DNA of 64,000 nucleotides from Alsobacter ponti (GTDB lineage Bacteria > Pseudomonadota > Alphaproteobacteria > Rhizobiales > Beijerinckiaceae): assembly GCF_024294805.1 (NCBI RefSeq), contig NZ_JANCLU010000001.1, positions 412,681 through 476,680 of the forward strand, written 5' to 3'. A program made the position numbers and the translations under genes. Positions 18,301 to 26,609 of this stretch are shown here, one piece after another; the first letter of the stretch is position 1, and each line of letters opens with the position of its first letter. The notes below the pieces were generated by a model. It worked only from the letters and a program-made list of their open reading frames with translations, was not told where the DNA came from and made no database searches.

Positions 18301-21300
18301 TCGTCTCGCGCAGCTGCCGTTCCGAGCTGGCGAACAGGTTGCCGAACTCCGTCGTGCGCTCGCCCAGCGCGGTGACCACGGACCCCGCGCCTTCGGTGAT
18401 GGTGTCGGAGAGCGCGCGGGCGCGCTCGTTGAGCGTCGCGCCGACGCTGTCGAGGCGGTTGACGACGCGCTCCTCGAAGCGGGTGACGCGGCTGTCGAGC
18501 GTCTCGGCGATGGCGCTCGCCTGGTTGCCCAGCGTGGCGTTGATCGCGTCGGCGCGCGTCGACAGCATGGAGGCCAGCGCCTCGGTGCGGGTGGCGATGG
18601 CGCGTCCCGCCTCGTCGGCCTTGGCCTCGATGGACTGGGTGAGCTCCTTGCCGCCCGTGCCCAGCAGCTGGGCGATTTCGAGCGTGCGGCCGGCCAGCGT
18701 CTCGGTGAGCATCTTGGCGCGGGTGTCGAGGCCCTGGTCGATGCGCTGGAAGATGGACTCGAGCGTGCGGGCCACCTGCTCGCCGGACTTGAGGGCGCGG
18801 CCCTCGAAACCGTCGATCTGGCTGGCCATCGCGGCGGAGGCGGCGCGCACGCGCTCCTCGACGCGCGAGGCGATGGCTTCCGCGCCTTCGCCCAGCAGCC
18901 CCTCGACCGCGCCGAGGCGGCTCTCGACCACGTTGGTGAAGGTCTGGGTGTCGGAGGAGATGCGGGCGACGAGCTCGCCGCCGCGGTCCAGCACGGCCTT
19001 TTCGAAGCCCTCCAGCCGCTCGGTGAGCTGGCTGGCGAGCTCGGAACCCTTGTCGAGGACGCCGGCCTCGAAAGTCTCCAGCGCCTTGCCGAGCGATTTC
19101 TCGACGGCGGCGGCGCGGCCTTCCAGGCTCGTCTCGAACGCGCCGAGGCGGCTGTCCAGGCTGGCGGCGCGCGCGTCGACGGCGGCGGCGATGGCCTCGG
19201 CGCGCGTTTCGAGCGTGCGCTCCAGGGCCTGCGTCTGCTGGCCGATGCCGCGCTCGAACGCGGCGGCGCCGCGCGACAGCGTGTCGGAAAGGGCGGCGGT
19301 CTGGCTCTCGATGCCGCGCGTCAGCGCGCCGGCGCGCTCCGCCATCGCGGTTTCGAAGCTGGCGATGCGCTCGGAGACAGCGCCGGTCAGCTCGCCCGCG
19401 CGGTCGGCGAGGGCGGCGTCGAGCGTGTCGGTGCGCTGGCGCAGCGCGGCGTCGAGCGCCGCGGCGCGGGCCTCGATGCGCTCGTCGATGCGCGCGGCGG
19501 CGCCGGCCAGCGTCTGCTCCAGCGCGTCGGCGCGCTCGCCCAGCGCCTGCTCCAGGCGGCCGCCACGGGCGATGACGGTGTCCTCGAAGCTGGCAAGGCG
19601 CGCGGCGAGGCCGCGGTCCAGCTCGCCGCCGCGATGCACGACGGTGGTCTCGAACGCTTCCAGCGTGCGGGCCAGCGACTGGCCGATCTCGGCGCCGCGT
19701 ACGGACACCGTCTCGGCCAGGCCCTCGACGGAGGCGCGCAGCGTGGTTTCGATGCGGCCGGTCTGGGTGGTGATGTCGTCGAGCACCGCCTGGGCGTGCG
19801 TCGACAGGCGGCGCTGCGTCTCCTCGGTGCGCTCGCCGATCAGGCGGGCCGCCGTCTCGGCGCTCTCGGCGAAGGCCTCGCGGGTCGCCTCGACGCGCTC
19901 GCCCACGGACTGCGCGATGCGGTGGCCGATGGCCTCCAGCCCCTGCTCGAGGTCGCGGCCCTGCGCGCCGACCGTCTCGTTCAGGCGGTCGCCGGTCTCG
20001 GCGATGCGGCGGGCGATCTCCTCGCCACGGCCGGTGATGGTGTCGGCGACGGCGCCGCCGGTCTCCTCCAGGCGGCGCGCGACGAGGTCGCCGCGCTGTC
20101 CCAGCTCGGCGGACAGCGTCTCGCCGGTGGAGCGCAGCGTCTCGTTGACCTCCATGGCGCGGCTGGCGATGGCCTCGGCGACGCCCTGGCCGGTCTCGGC
20201 GATGGCGCGGGTGACGCGATCGGAGCCGTCGTTGAGGTTGGCGGCCAGCGTGGCGCTGGTGCGGGCGAGGTTCTCCGCGACGCTCTCGCTTACCGTGCCG
20301 AGGCGGGCGTTGACCTCTTCGCTCGTCTCGGCGAGCCGCTTGACGAGCTCGCCGCCGCGCGAGGCGATCTCGCCGACCATCTGGTCGGCGGTGCGCGACA
20401 GCTGGCCGGTGATCTCCTCGGCCTTGGTCCCGAGCGTCTGGGTGACGCGCGCTCCGGCCTCGCCGACGGCCTGGGCGATGCGCGTGGCGGCGCTGGCCAG
20501 GTCCTCGCGCAGCGTCTCGTGCGAGCCGCTGATCGAGGCCTTCACCCGGTCGGCGTTGGTGAGGATGGCCTCGCGCTGCGTGACCAGCTCGTCGATCAGC
20601 GCGCGGATGCGGATTTCGTTCTCGCCGTAGGCGCGCTCCAGCGTGGCGATCTCGGAATGGACCAGCGTCTCCAGCTCGCCGGCGCGGGCGAGGGCGCGCT
20701 CGATGCCGTCGCCCATGGCGGCGACCTCGCGGCGCACGACGTGCGACAGGCTGACGACGGCATCCGCGCCGACGCCTTCCGGCTCGGCGAGCCGGATGGC
20801 CACCTGCGTCATCGAGCGCGCGACGAGGCGCATTTCCTGGGCGCGGGTGAAGAGCTGGGCAAGCACGAAGAAGACGAGGATCGGCGCGAGCGCCGCGAAG
20901 GCGGCGACGCCCATCTCCGGGCGCGCCAGCAGCGGGGCGATGGGCTCGCCCGGCATCCAGGTGAGGCCCCAGTGACGCCAGGCGTAATAGCCGATGGCGC
21001 CGAGCCACAGCAGCGAGACGAGGAAGGCGAGGAAGAAGGGCTTGCGCGAGGGGCGAACCTGCAGCGCCTGCAGGATCTCGCCGACGGCGCGGCGGTCGTC
21101 GTTGGCCGGGCGGCCCGGGGCGGGGCGGCGCGGCTCGCCGGCGCCGTTGCCGTCGCGGCGGCGGTCGCGCGGGCGCTCCACCTTGACCTCGCCGAAGAGG
21201 GGAGCGTCCGACGCCTCGGGCAGCTTGCCCGGGCCGGCGCCCGCCTGCGATCCGCCCGAGCCGTTCCCCGCCGCCACCTCGGTGTCGGTCAGGTTGAGCG

Positions 21301-21358
21301 CTTCCTGGATGGCGGAGAGCGCCGCTTCGGTCGGGTCCGTCGTCTTCGTCTGGGCCAT
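15344..21358 (-). CDS. Giant apolipoprotein-like coiled-coil membrane protein (Growth Pole Ring / RgsE-like)
   Basis: From the ATG at 21358 this is a 2004-residue protein; the frame is open to 21511 without conserved sequence. It has a disordered N-terminus (1-105), two membrane helices (about 107-127 and 148-170), and then roughly 1,300 residues of Ala/Glu/Arg-rich helical repeats like apolipoprotein A/E. A Pro/Ala-rich linker follows, then a conserved globular C-terminus (about the last 110 residues, EIAGMVRQDMADQMW). Size and layout match the Agrobacterium Growth Pole Ring protein (about 2,100 residues) and Sinorhizobium RgsE, which organise polar growth in Hyphomicrobiales. The match rests on architecture, not alignment. 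A run of four near-identical 33-residue repeats lies at 17921-18316. Confidence 0.8.
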   Translation of the reverse strand: MAQTKTTDPTEAALSAIQEALNLTDTEVAAGNGSGGSQAGAGPGKLPEASDAPLFGEVKVERPRDRRRDGNGAGEPRRPAPGRPANDDRRAVGEILQALQVRPSRKPFFLAFLVSLLWLGAIGYYAWRHWGLTWMPGEPIAPLLARPEMGVAAFAALAPILVFFVLAQLFTRAQEMRLVARSMTQVAIRLAEPEGVGADAVVSLSHVVRREVAAMGDGIERALARAGELETLVHSEIATLERAYGENEIRIRALIDELVTQREAILTNADRVKASISGSHETLREDLASAATRIAQAVGEAGARVTQTLGTKAEEITGQLSRTADQMVGEIASRGGELVKRLAETSEEVNARLGTVSESVAENLARTSATLAANLNDGSDRVTRAIAETGQGVAEAIASRAMEVNETLRSTGETLSAELGQRGDLVARRLEETGGAVADTITGRGEEIARRIAETGDRLNETVGAQGRDLEQGLEAIGHRIAQSVGERVEATREAFAESAETAARLIGERTEETQRRLSTHAQAVLDDITTQTGRIETTLRASVEGLAETVSVRGAEIGQSLARTLEAFETTVVHRGGELDRGLAARLASFEDTVIARGGRLEQALGERADALEQTLAGAAARIDERIEARAAALDAALRQRTDTLDAALADRAGELTGAVSERIASFETAMAERAGALTRGIESQTAALSDTLSRGAAAFERGIGQQTQALERTLETRAEAIAAAVDARAASLDSRLGAFETSLEGRAAAVEKSLGKALETFEAGVLDKGSELASQLTERLEGFEKAVLDRGGELVARISSDTQTFTNVVESRLGAVEGLLGEGAEAIASRVEERVRAASAAMASQIDGFEGRALKSGEQVARTLESIFQRIDQGLDTRAKMLTETLAGRTLEIAQLLGTGGKELTQSIEAKADEAGRAIATRTEALASMLSTRADAINATLGNQASAIAETLDSRVTRFEERVVNRLDSVGATLNERARALSDTITEGAGSVVTALGERTTEFGNLFASSERQLRETIGGGAEAMAGALAARTHELGSLFAESERRLAETINGGATSLSGALDERASRFGSLFAESERRLAETINGGATSLTGALDERAGQFGSLFADSERRLAETINGGAASLSGALDERAGQLGSLFADSERRVSETLARGTQDVAATLQQRGAEFGTALEASAQALIASVTEGTQNLGATLTEQTRSLDIVISQKGGRLVGDLQAISGVAANRLATGTEAVRAAFGQQAEALEALFSEKGERLVSQIAEQGRAAADRFAELGEATTLGLTALRDTASQGLAETREAVTRDLAELGEAASRSIAEASQAATQELSTAGEGLARTLEERVAAVSEALRERSATLAGTVEISTAQLQTAMEDGASRAIGRLVTTTERLRGEMGGSLERIVGASQQLETLLTGAGDNLGLVESTLGERLAALQEAMASVTTEANATAERASAQVEALRNLSESTLSEAANLFERLEQQGRSVAFATRDHARTLADTTASMEEIEHRVAATFEARRSGLEEMLAAIAERSKTVEAVSADFSRRMDDALRAAEERARQLGTLLEEATRTGAERFTEQFEHLRTASAAERERTAAALRAVLEQTLTETGEALSAATGRFRDAAGELRSLTSRVQEELDATRAELRRGVLEIPQETQDTTAAMRRVVADQIRALSELTALVRRSDTGADVARAEAEQPRRAASGGGAVETAAQPAQVAPAPIAPTQVAPAPIAPAPALAKPTITVQAAPSVMVTPPPRAETPNASPRPPVVTVKATPARSETPEPQAAAPKPAPVASPARAAEKPAEAPAAPARPASPRPAPTREASAAPRSGKWLSELLARASRDEEEQKPMPTVNARPAPAEQPAPASAPSAAPVPAEDPAPAAPEADAARAAVPSLGSLSREIAGMVRQDMADQMWARHARGEPDVFTSELYTEIGAARFEDFRRRYARDAAFRETVNAYLDKFEELLDEIVPGDRASPMFRSVMTSEEGKVFTMLAHASGRLG
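17921..18316 (-). repeat. Four tandem 99-bp repeats inside the giant coiled-coil gene
   Basis: The motif starting GCGCTCGGA recurs at 17921, 18020, 18119 and 18218, exactly 99 bp apart, with a diverged copy from 18317. Each encodes 33 residues of the type SLFAESERRLAETINGGA followed by a LSGALDERA segment. Near-identity at DNA level implies recent duplication or gene conversion within the gene. Confidence 0.9.
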
Positions 21359-21717
21359 CGGAGCCTCGCATCGATACGCAACAAGCCGCCCACCGTCGGG
21401 CGTCCGCGCAGGTGGCGCGGCTTCGCTCCTCCGGTCGCCTCGGGCGGGGGAGCCGGGCGATGAAACCCGGTTAACCAAGACGCAGTGTAGTCGGGGCCGT
21501 TCCGGATTCAAACCCGCGGCCCGGCTATTCGCAAAACGTCGTTAACGGCTTGTTCAGGAGAAGTGAAGCGCGGGCTATGCACGGGGCGCGGCACACGCCA
21601 GATTGCGCGGTTATCGGCCAAAAGTCGGGGCCAAAGCCTTGCCCTGACATCTTGATCGCGCCCCAATTGCAGCGCTTATGGCAGCGACGCGAAGCCGATT
21701 TCTCGCGGGGGACAGGC
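21359..21717. other. Divergent intergenic region with a candidate EcfG-type promoter
   Basis: These 359 bp separate the giant gene (left) from the Hpt gene (right). On the minus strand GGAAC (21503-21499), 16 bases and CGTC (21482-21479) differ from the EcfG consensus by one base, about 120 bases before the giant gene's start. Nothing else is clear. In-frame extensions of both neighbours enter the region but look non-coding. Confidence 0.4.
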
Positions 21718-22101
21718 ATGGATTGGGTCAAGACGCCAGGATCGGCGGGAACGACCAGCCCGGTGATCGACATGGCGCTGCTGTCGCGGCACTCCATGGG
21801 CGACGACGCCGTGGTGCGCGACGTGCTCTCCCTGTTCCTGGACCAATCCGCCCGCGTGCTGCGCGCCATCTGGGACGCGCCGACCGGTCCGGCGCGCCGG
21901 GACGCCGCGCACCTGCTCGTCGGCTCGGCGATGGCGGTGGGCGCGGTGCAGGTGGCCGAGGCCGCCCGCCGGCTGGAAGCCGTCGCCTTGCAGGGGGAGG
22001 CGGTCGCCATGGACGCCATCGCGGCGCTGCACGCCGCGGTCGCCGAGGCGCGCGCCGTGGTCGCGGGGCTAATCGAAGGCGGTCCCTCGGGCGGCCTCTA
22101 G
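21718..22101 (+). CDS. Orphan Hpt (histidine phosphotransfer) domain protein
   Basis: A 127-residue single-domain Hpt protein. The phospho-acceptor is probably H65 in AHLLVGSAMAVGA, which fits the HxLxG..xxxGA Hpt signature, within a four-helix bundle spanning about 20-120. Such proteins relay phosphate between a hybrid kinase and a response regulator. No kinase or regulator is adjacent, so partners must lie elsewhere. The ATG at 21718 follows a GGGGGA site; the frame is open to 21550 but without conserved sequence. The gene is divergent from the polar-growth protein gene, which may or may not be meaningful. Confidence 0.78.
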   Translation: MDWVKTPGSAGTTSPVIDMALLSRHSMGDDAVVRDVLSLFLDQSARVLRAIWDAPTGPARRDAAHLLVGSAMAVGAVQVAEAARRLEAVALQGEAVAMDAIAALHAAVAEARAVVAGLIEGGPSGGL

Positions 22102-22195
22102 CCCGTTCGCACTCCTGTTCATCCGGCCCAACCTGTCCTAAATAGGCGCCGTTTCACCCTTCCGGGTCGCCGGCCCCCATCCGCACGGATCGTCC

Positions 22196-22516
22196 ATGAC
22201 CAAGATCACCTTCGTCGATTTCCAGGGAACGTCCCGCACCGTAGAGGCCGAGATCGGCGCGACGGTGATGGAGACGGCGGTGCGCAACGGCGTGCCCGGC
22301 ATCGAGGCGGAATGCGGCGGCGCGTGCGCCTGCGCCACCTGCCATGTCTATGTCGAGGAGCAGTGGCGCTCTGCGGTCGGCGAGCCGGCGGCCATGGAGG
22401 AGGACATGCTCGACTTCGCCTCCGACGTGCGGCCGAACTCGCGCCTGTCCTGCCAGATCAAGGTGAAACCCGAGCTGGACGGCCTCGTCGTCCACACCCC
22501 CGAGCGGCAGGGTTGA
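22196..22516 (+). CDS. [2Fe-2S] ferredoxin, adrenodoxin type
   Basis: A 106-residue ferredoxin. The cluster ligands are C40, C46, C49 and C86 (C-x5-C-x2-C ... C), the spacing of adrenodoxin/FdxB-type proteins; an extra cysteine at 44 lies inside the loop. It acts in the cytoplasm as a one-electron carrier for cytochromes P450 or for Fe-S and heme biosynthesis. It is followed, 137 bp on, by a ferredoxin-NADP reductase gene on the same strand, its probable electron source. An AT-rich palindrome lies between the two. Confidence 0.92.
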   Translation: MTKITFVDFQGTSRTVEAEIGATVMETAVRNGVPGIEAECGGACACATCHVYVEEQWRSAVGEPAAMEEDMLDFASDVRPNSRLSCQIKVKPELDGLVVHTPERQG

Positions 22517-22517
22517 T

Positions 22518-22542
22518 TAATTACGTATAATATATGTAATTA
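22518..22542. promoter_or_regulatory. AT-rich 25-bp inverted repeat, probable operator/promoter
   Basis: Perfect 7-bp arms TAATTAC (22518-22524) and GTAATTA (22536-22542) flank an 11-bp centre that contains TATAAT. In DNA near 70 % GC this AT-rich palindrome stands out. It lies 112 bp before the ferredoxin reductase start, so it may be a regulator site over that gene's promoter. The regulator is unknown. Confidence 0.5.
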
Positions 22543-22575
22543 GCCCCTATTTCCCAATACGCGTTGCTGAATTAA

Positions 22576-23691
<1,116 letters not shown>

Positions 23692-23873
23692 GCGCCGCCG
23701 CCGCGCCATCCGCTTTTATCGAGAGCCCGTCGCCCGTCCGGCGGCGGGCTTATTCGTGCCGGCGACCCGCGCAACCGACGGGGCGGATTTGCTTGAATGC
23801 AGGTTGACTTGCCTCAACGTCCGCCGCCCTCTGGCGTCCTAGGTTGACGCCACGGGCACAGGAGGATTCCCCC

Positions 23874-24317
23874 ATGTTCAAGACCATTCTCGTCCCTGTC
23901 GATCTCGCCGAGCCGGAAGTCTCGTCTCCGGCGCTCAAGCGCGCCGTCGCGCTCGGGGCGATCACCGACGCCAACATCGTTCTCGTCTATGTCCGCTCCA
24001 TCCTGCCCGTGACCTTCATGGAATACGTGCCGCCGTCCTTCGACGAGGAGCAGCAGTCCGACGCCGAGAAGAAGCTGGCGGAGATCGCCGCCGCGCTCAC
24101 TTTCCCGAAGGAGCGCGTCTCCAGCGTGGTGCGCATGGGCTCGGTGTACAACGAGGTGCTGGCCGAGGCCGCCAAGCAGAAGGCCGACCTCATCGTCATC
24201 GGCTCGCACCACCCCGGCATGGCGACGTACCTGCTCGGTTCGAACGCCTCCACCATCGTGCGCCACGCCGACTGCTCGGTGCTGGTCGTGCGTGAGCCGG
24301 AAGCCCCGGCGGCCTGA
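23874..24317 (+). CDS. Universal stress protein (UspA family)
   Basis: A 147-residue single-domain UspA protein. The N-terminal strand FKTILVPVD is typical. The C-terminal ATP-binding motif appears as GSHHPGMATYLLGSNAS, matching G-2x-G-9x-G(S/T). It may bind ATP and support stress survival; the specific role is unknown. The ATG at 23874 has AGGAGG about 8 bases upstream. No EcfG-type promoter is visible in the 182 bp before it. A GC-rich hairpin follows. Confidence 0.92.
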   Translation: MFKTILVPVDLAEPEVSSPALKRAVALGAITDANIVLVYVRSILPVTFMEYVPPSFDEEQQSDAEKKLAEIAAALTFPKERVSSVVRMGSVYNEVLAEAAKQKADLIVIGSHHPGMATYLLGSNASTIVRHADCSVLVVREPEAPAA

Positions 24318-24368
24318 GCCTCGCCGACGCGGCCGCCGCCCCAGCGGCGCTCATCGATCATCCTGCGC

Positions 24369-24392
24369 GCGGGCGGCCTTTGGGCCGCCCGT
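24369..24392. terminator. Hairpin between convergent genes
   Basis: An 8-bp GC stem (24371-24378 with 24383-24390) and a 4-base loop lie between the universal stress gene and the convergent membrane-protein gene. It lacks a clear T-run, so its strength as a terminator is doubtful. Confidence 0.4.
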
Positions 24393-24430
24393 GACGTTTG
24401 TCCCCTGGCGCGCCGATCCCGCGTCGATCC

Positions 24431-25024
24431 TCAGCCCGACCGGCCGGGTTTCGGCAGCACCAGCGGCGGGATGGAAGGCGGCGCGAACGGCGTCGGCCGG
24501 TTGCGGCGCGCCATCGCCCAAGCCTGTCCCGCCAGCGGGACGAGGAACAAGGCGGTCAGCCCGGCCAGCGGCCATGCCGCGTTGGCCAGCGCCACGGCGA
24601 AAGCGACCGCGAGCGCCGCCACCATCGCCGCGCCGGCCAGCGCGCCCAGCGCCCAGATCCAGAACGGCCGCCCCGCCACGCAGGCGAGCTTCGGGTTCGC
24701 CGCGGCGACGCGCGCCAGCAGCTCGGTGATGAAGGCGCGATAGGCGTCGTCCTGCCGGTCGGCCTCGAAATAGGTCTTCCACGACAGGTTGCCGAGCCGC
24801 AGCGCGCGGCCGTCCTCGATCCGCAAGTCCGCGCGGTAGCCCTGCGAGGTCACGTTGGCCGGGCGGTAGGAGAGGCGGCACGCGACGATCCGCGCATAGG
24901 GGATGCGCTCCTGCTTGCGGCCGGTGTCGACGAACAGATGCGCCGGATCGAGCCGGTACGTCACCTCGAAGCCGAACGGCTTCGGGCGCTGGCGGTAGAC
25001 GGGCGCGTCGGTGTCGTCTGTCAT
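24431..25024 (-). CDS. Membrane protein of unknown function
   Basis: I do not recognise the family. The 197-residue product begins with a soluble, strand-rich domain (about 15-105, with RIPYARIVACRLSYRPAN and RLGNLSWKTYFEA) that could be a PH-like fold. Two adjacent membrane helices follow (about 140-163 and 168-190) and then a Pro-rich tail. It is transcribed alone on the minus strand, 72 bp from flgL, with which it has no obvious relation. Codon use resembles its neighbours. Confidence 0.75.
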   Translation of the reverse strand: MTDDTDAPVYRQRPKPFGFEVTYRLDPAHLFVDTGRKQERIPYARIVACRLSYRPANVTSQGYRADLRIEDGRALRLGNLSWKTYFEADRQDDAYRAFITELLARVAAANPKLACVAGRPFWIWALGALAGAAMVAALAVAFAVALANAAWPLAGLTALFLVPLAGQAWAMARRNRPTPFAPPSIPPLVLPKPGRSG

Positions 25025-25096
25025 GGCGTGCGGGCTTCCGGCGGGCGCACCCTTATCCGGCCCGGGCGCGGCCTTGGCAAGCCGCGCTTGCCGCGC

Positions 25097-26599
25097 CTAG
25101 CCGAGGTAGTTCACCAGCGACATCTTGGAGAGCATCGAGGTCGTCTCGTAGCTGGCCTGCAAACGGTTCTGCACGGAGAGCAGGGCGGCGACGACGGTGT
25201 TGGTGTCGGGCTGCTCGATGCCCGAGAGCGCGTCCTTCAGCGTCCCCTGCGTGTCCCTGTTGCGGGCCTTCGCCGTCGCCACGCGCGCCGAGGCGATGCC
25301 GAAGTCCTGCTGAATCTCCTGGAGCGTCTGCGCGCCGGCGGGCGCCTTCGCCCGCGCCACCATCTCGCCGTAGCGCTCGACGCGGTTGGCGTCGCTCGAC
25401 GGGTAGGTCTCGGTCGCCAGCACGGCGAGCTGCGCCAGCGTCTCGGCGAAGGCGGGCTCGTTGGCCTGCCCGCCGACGCCGACCGGCTGGCCCTCGTCGA
25501 CGCGCGCCGTCGTCGTGGCGCGCGGATCGGCGCTGGTGTCGCCCCGGTACCAGATCACCGTGTCGGCGGCCGTGCCGGCGGTCGTCGCCGTGGCGCTGGC
25601 GAAAGGCGGCCCGACGACGCGCGTCGGGGCCGTGCCGTCGGTGCGGAAGAAGTCGCGCGCCGTCGCCATGGCCGAGGCGGCGGACAGCGCCGTGGCCGCC
25701 TTGCGGGCGATCTGCGTGTCGAGCGCGGCCTTCAGATTGGCGGCGGTGTCGGCGGGCGTCGCGCCGATGGCGAAGTCGTCGCCGACGCCGGGGTTGTCGG
25801 TGGTGCGCGCGGTCAGCACGATGTCGGTCGTGCCGCCGTCCGGCAGGTTGAAGGTGAAGGTCAGCGTGTCGCCGTCGCGCGGGTCGCCGGCCAGCGTCAC
25901 GGAGGCGGAGGGCGGCGCGCCGGCGGGCGCGGTCGTCGTCGCGTTGGCGAGGTTGGAGGTGACGGACGCGAGCTTCATGCCGAAGGGCGCGGCGTCCTCC
26001 GTCACGCTCACCGTCGCGCCCGCGATGGAGGTCGCGAGGCGGCCCGTCCCCGTGCCGAGGTCCGCCTGCCGCCGCTCGTCGATCAGCGTGCGCAGCCCCG
26101 CCTGCGCGCCGACGCCGTCGAGCAGCGTCGCCATCGGCAGCACGGGCTTGGTGTCGCTGGCGCGGCCGGCGAAGAAATAGACGCCGTCGACCTGCTGGTT
26201 GAGCATGTCGATGGCCTCGCTCAGCCGGCTGCGCGCGATGTCCTGGCCGACCGTCTGGTTGCTCGACAGAAAGACGGGCCCGGAGGGCGAAAGCTCGTTG
26301 CGCAGCGACGTGCGGTTCTTGTCGATCTGGCCGATGAACTGGTCGATCAGCGTCAGGCGCGTCTGCGTCCTGGAGATCGTGTCGGACCAGGTGTCGAAAT
26401 TGGCGAGGCGGGCGCGCAGGTCGAGGCTGCGGAAGCGGTCGGCCCCGAGGCCCGCCCAGGTGTCGGCGACCTGGCCGGTCGAGAGCTGGCGCTGCAAATC
26501 CTCGGCGGTCCCGCGCAATTGCGTGAACATCGAGGCGGTCTGGCGCGTGCGCACGGAATCCTGCGACACGGAGGCGGCGGTGGGCCAGAGAACGGTCAT
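25097..26599 (-). CDS. flgL: Flagellar hook-associated protein FlgL (HAP3)
   Basis: A 500-residue hook-filament junction protein. The N-terminal flagellin-like helical region (about 15-140) includes LQRQLSTGQV and the DRFRSL/NQTVGQDIARSRLSEAIDMLNQ heptad segments. The C-terminal helical region (about 400-500) ends NYLG. The middle is a Thr/Ala/Gly-rich variable domain. It follows flgK by 10 bp and is last in the flgE-flgK-flgL group. FlgL is secreted through the flagellar export channel and joins the hook to the filament. It is longer than enterobacterial FlgL (about 317) because of the inserted domain. Confidence 0.87.
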   Translation of the reverse strand: MTVLWPTAASVSQDSVRTRQTASMFTQLRGTAEDLQRQLSTGQVADTWAGLGADRFRSLDLRARLANFDTWSDTISRTQTRLTLIDQFIGQIDKNRTSLRNELSPSGPVFLSSNQTVGQDIARSRLSEAIDMLNQQVDGVYFFAGRASDTKPVLPMATLLDGVGAQAGLRTLIDERRQADLGTGTGRLATSIAGATVSVTEDAAPFGMKLASVTSNLANATTTAPAGAPPSASVTLAGDPRDGDTLTFTFNLPDGGTTDIVLTARTTDNPGVGDDFAIGATPADTAANLKAALDTQIARKAATALSAASAMATARDFFRTDGTAPTRVVGPPFASATATTAGTAADTVIWYRGDTSADPRATTTARVDEGQPVGVGGQANEPAFAETLAQLAVLATETYPSSDANRVERYGEMVARAKAPAGAQTLQEIQQDFGIASARVATAKARNRDTQGTLKDALSGIEQPDTNTVVAALLSVQNRLQASYETTSMLSKMSLVNYLG

Positions 26600-26609
26600 G
26601 GCGATGGCC

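Noticed and set aside
17921-18316. Possible CRISPR-like or satellite array
   Set aside because: The 99-bp period is a multiple of three, in frame, and encodes continuous helix. It is an internal protein repeat.
15338-21463. Long plus-strand open frame (about 2,040 codons) opposite the giant coiled-coil gene
   Set aside because: It arises from codon bias in the repetitive minus-strand gene. The plus-strand product has no membrane helices or conserved ends, while the minus-strand product has both.
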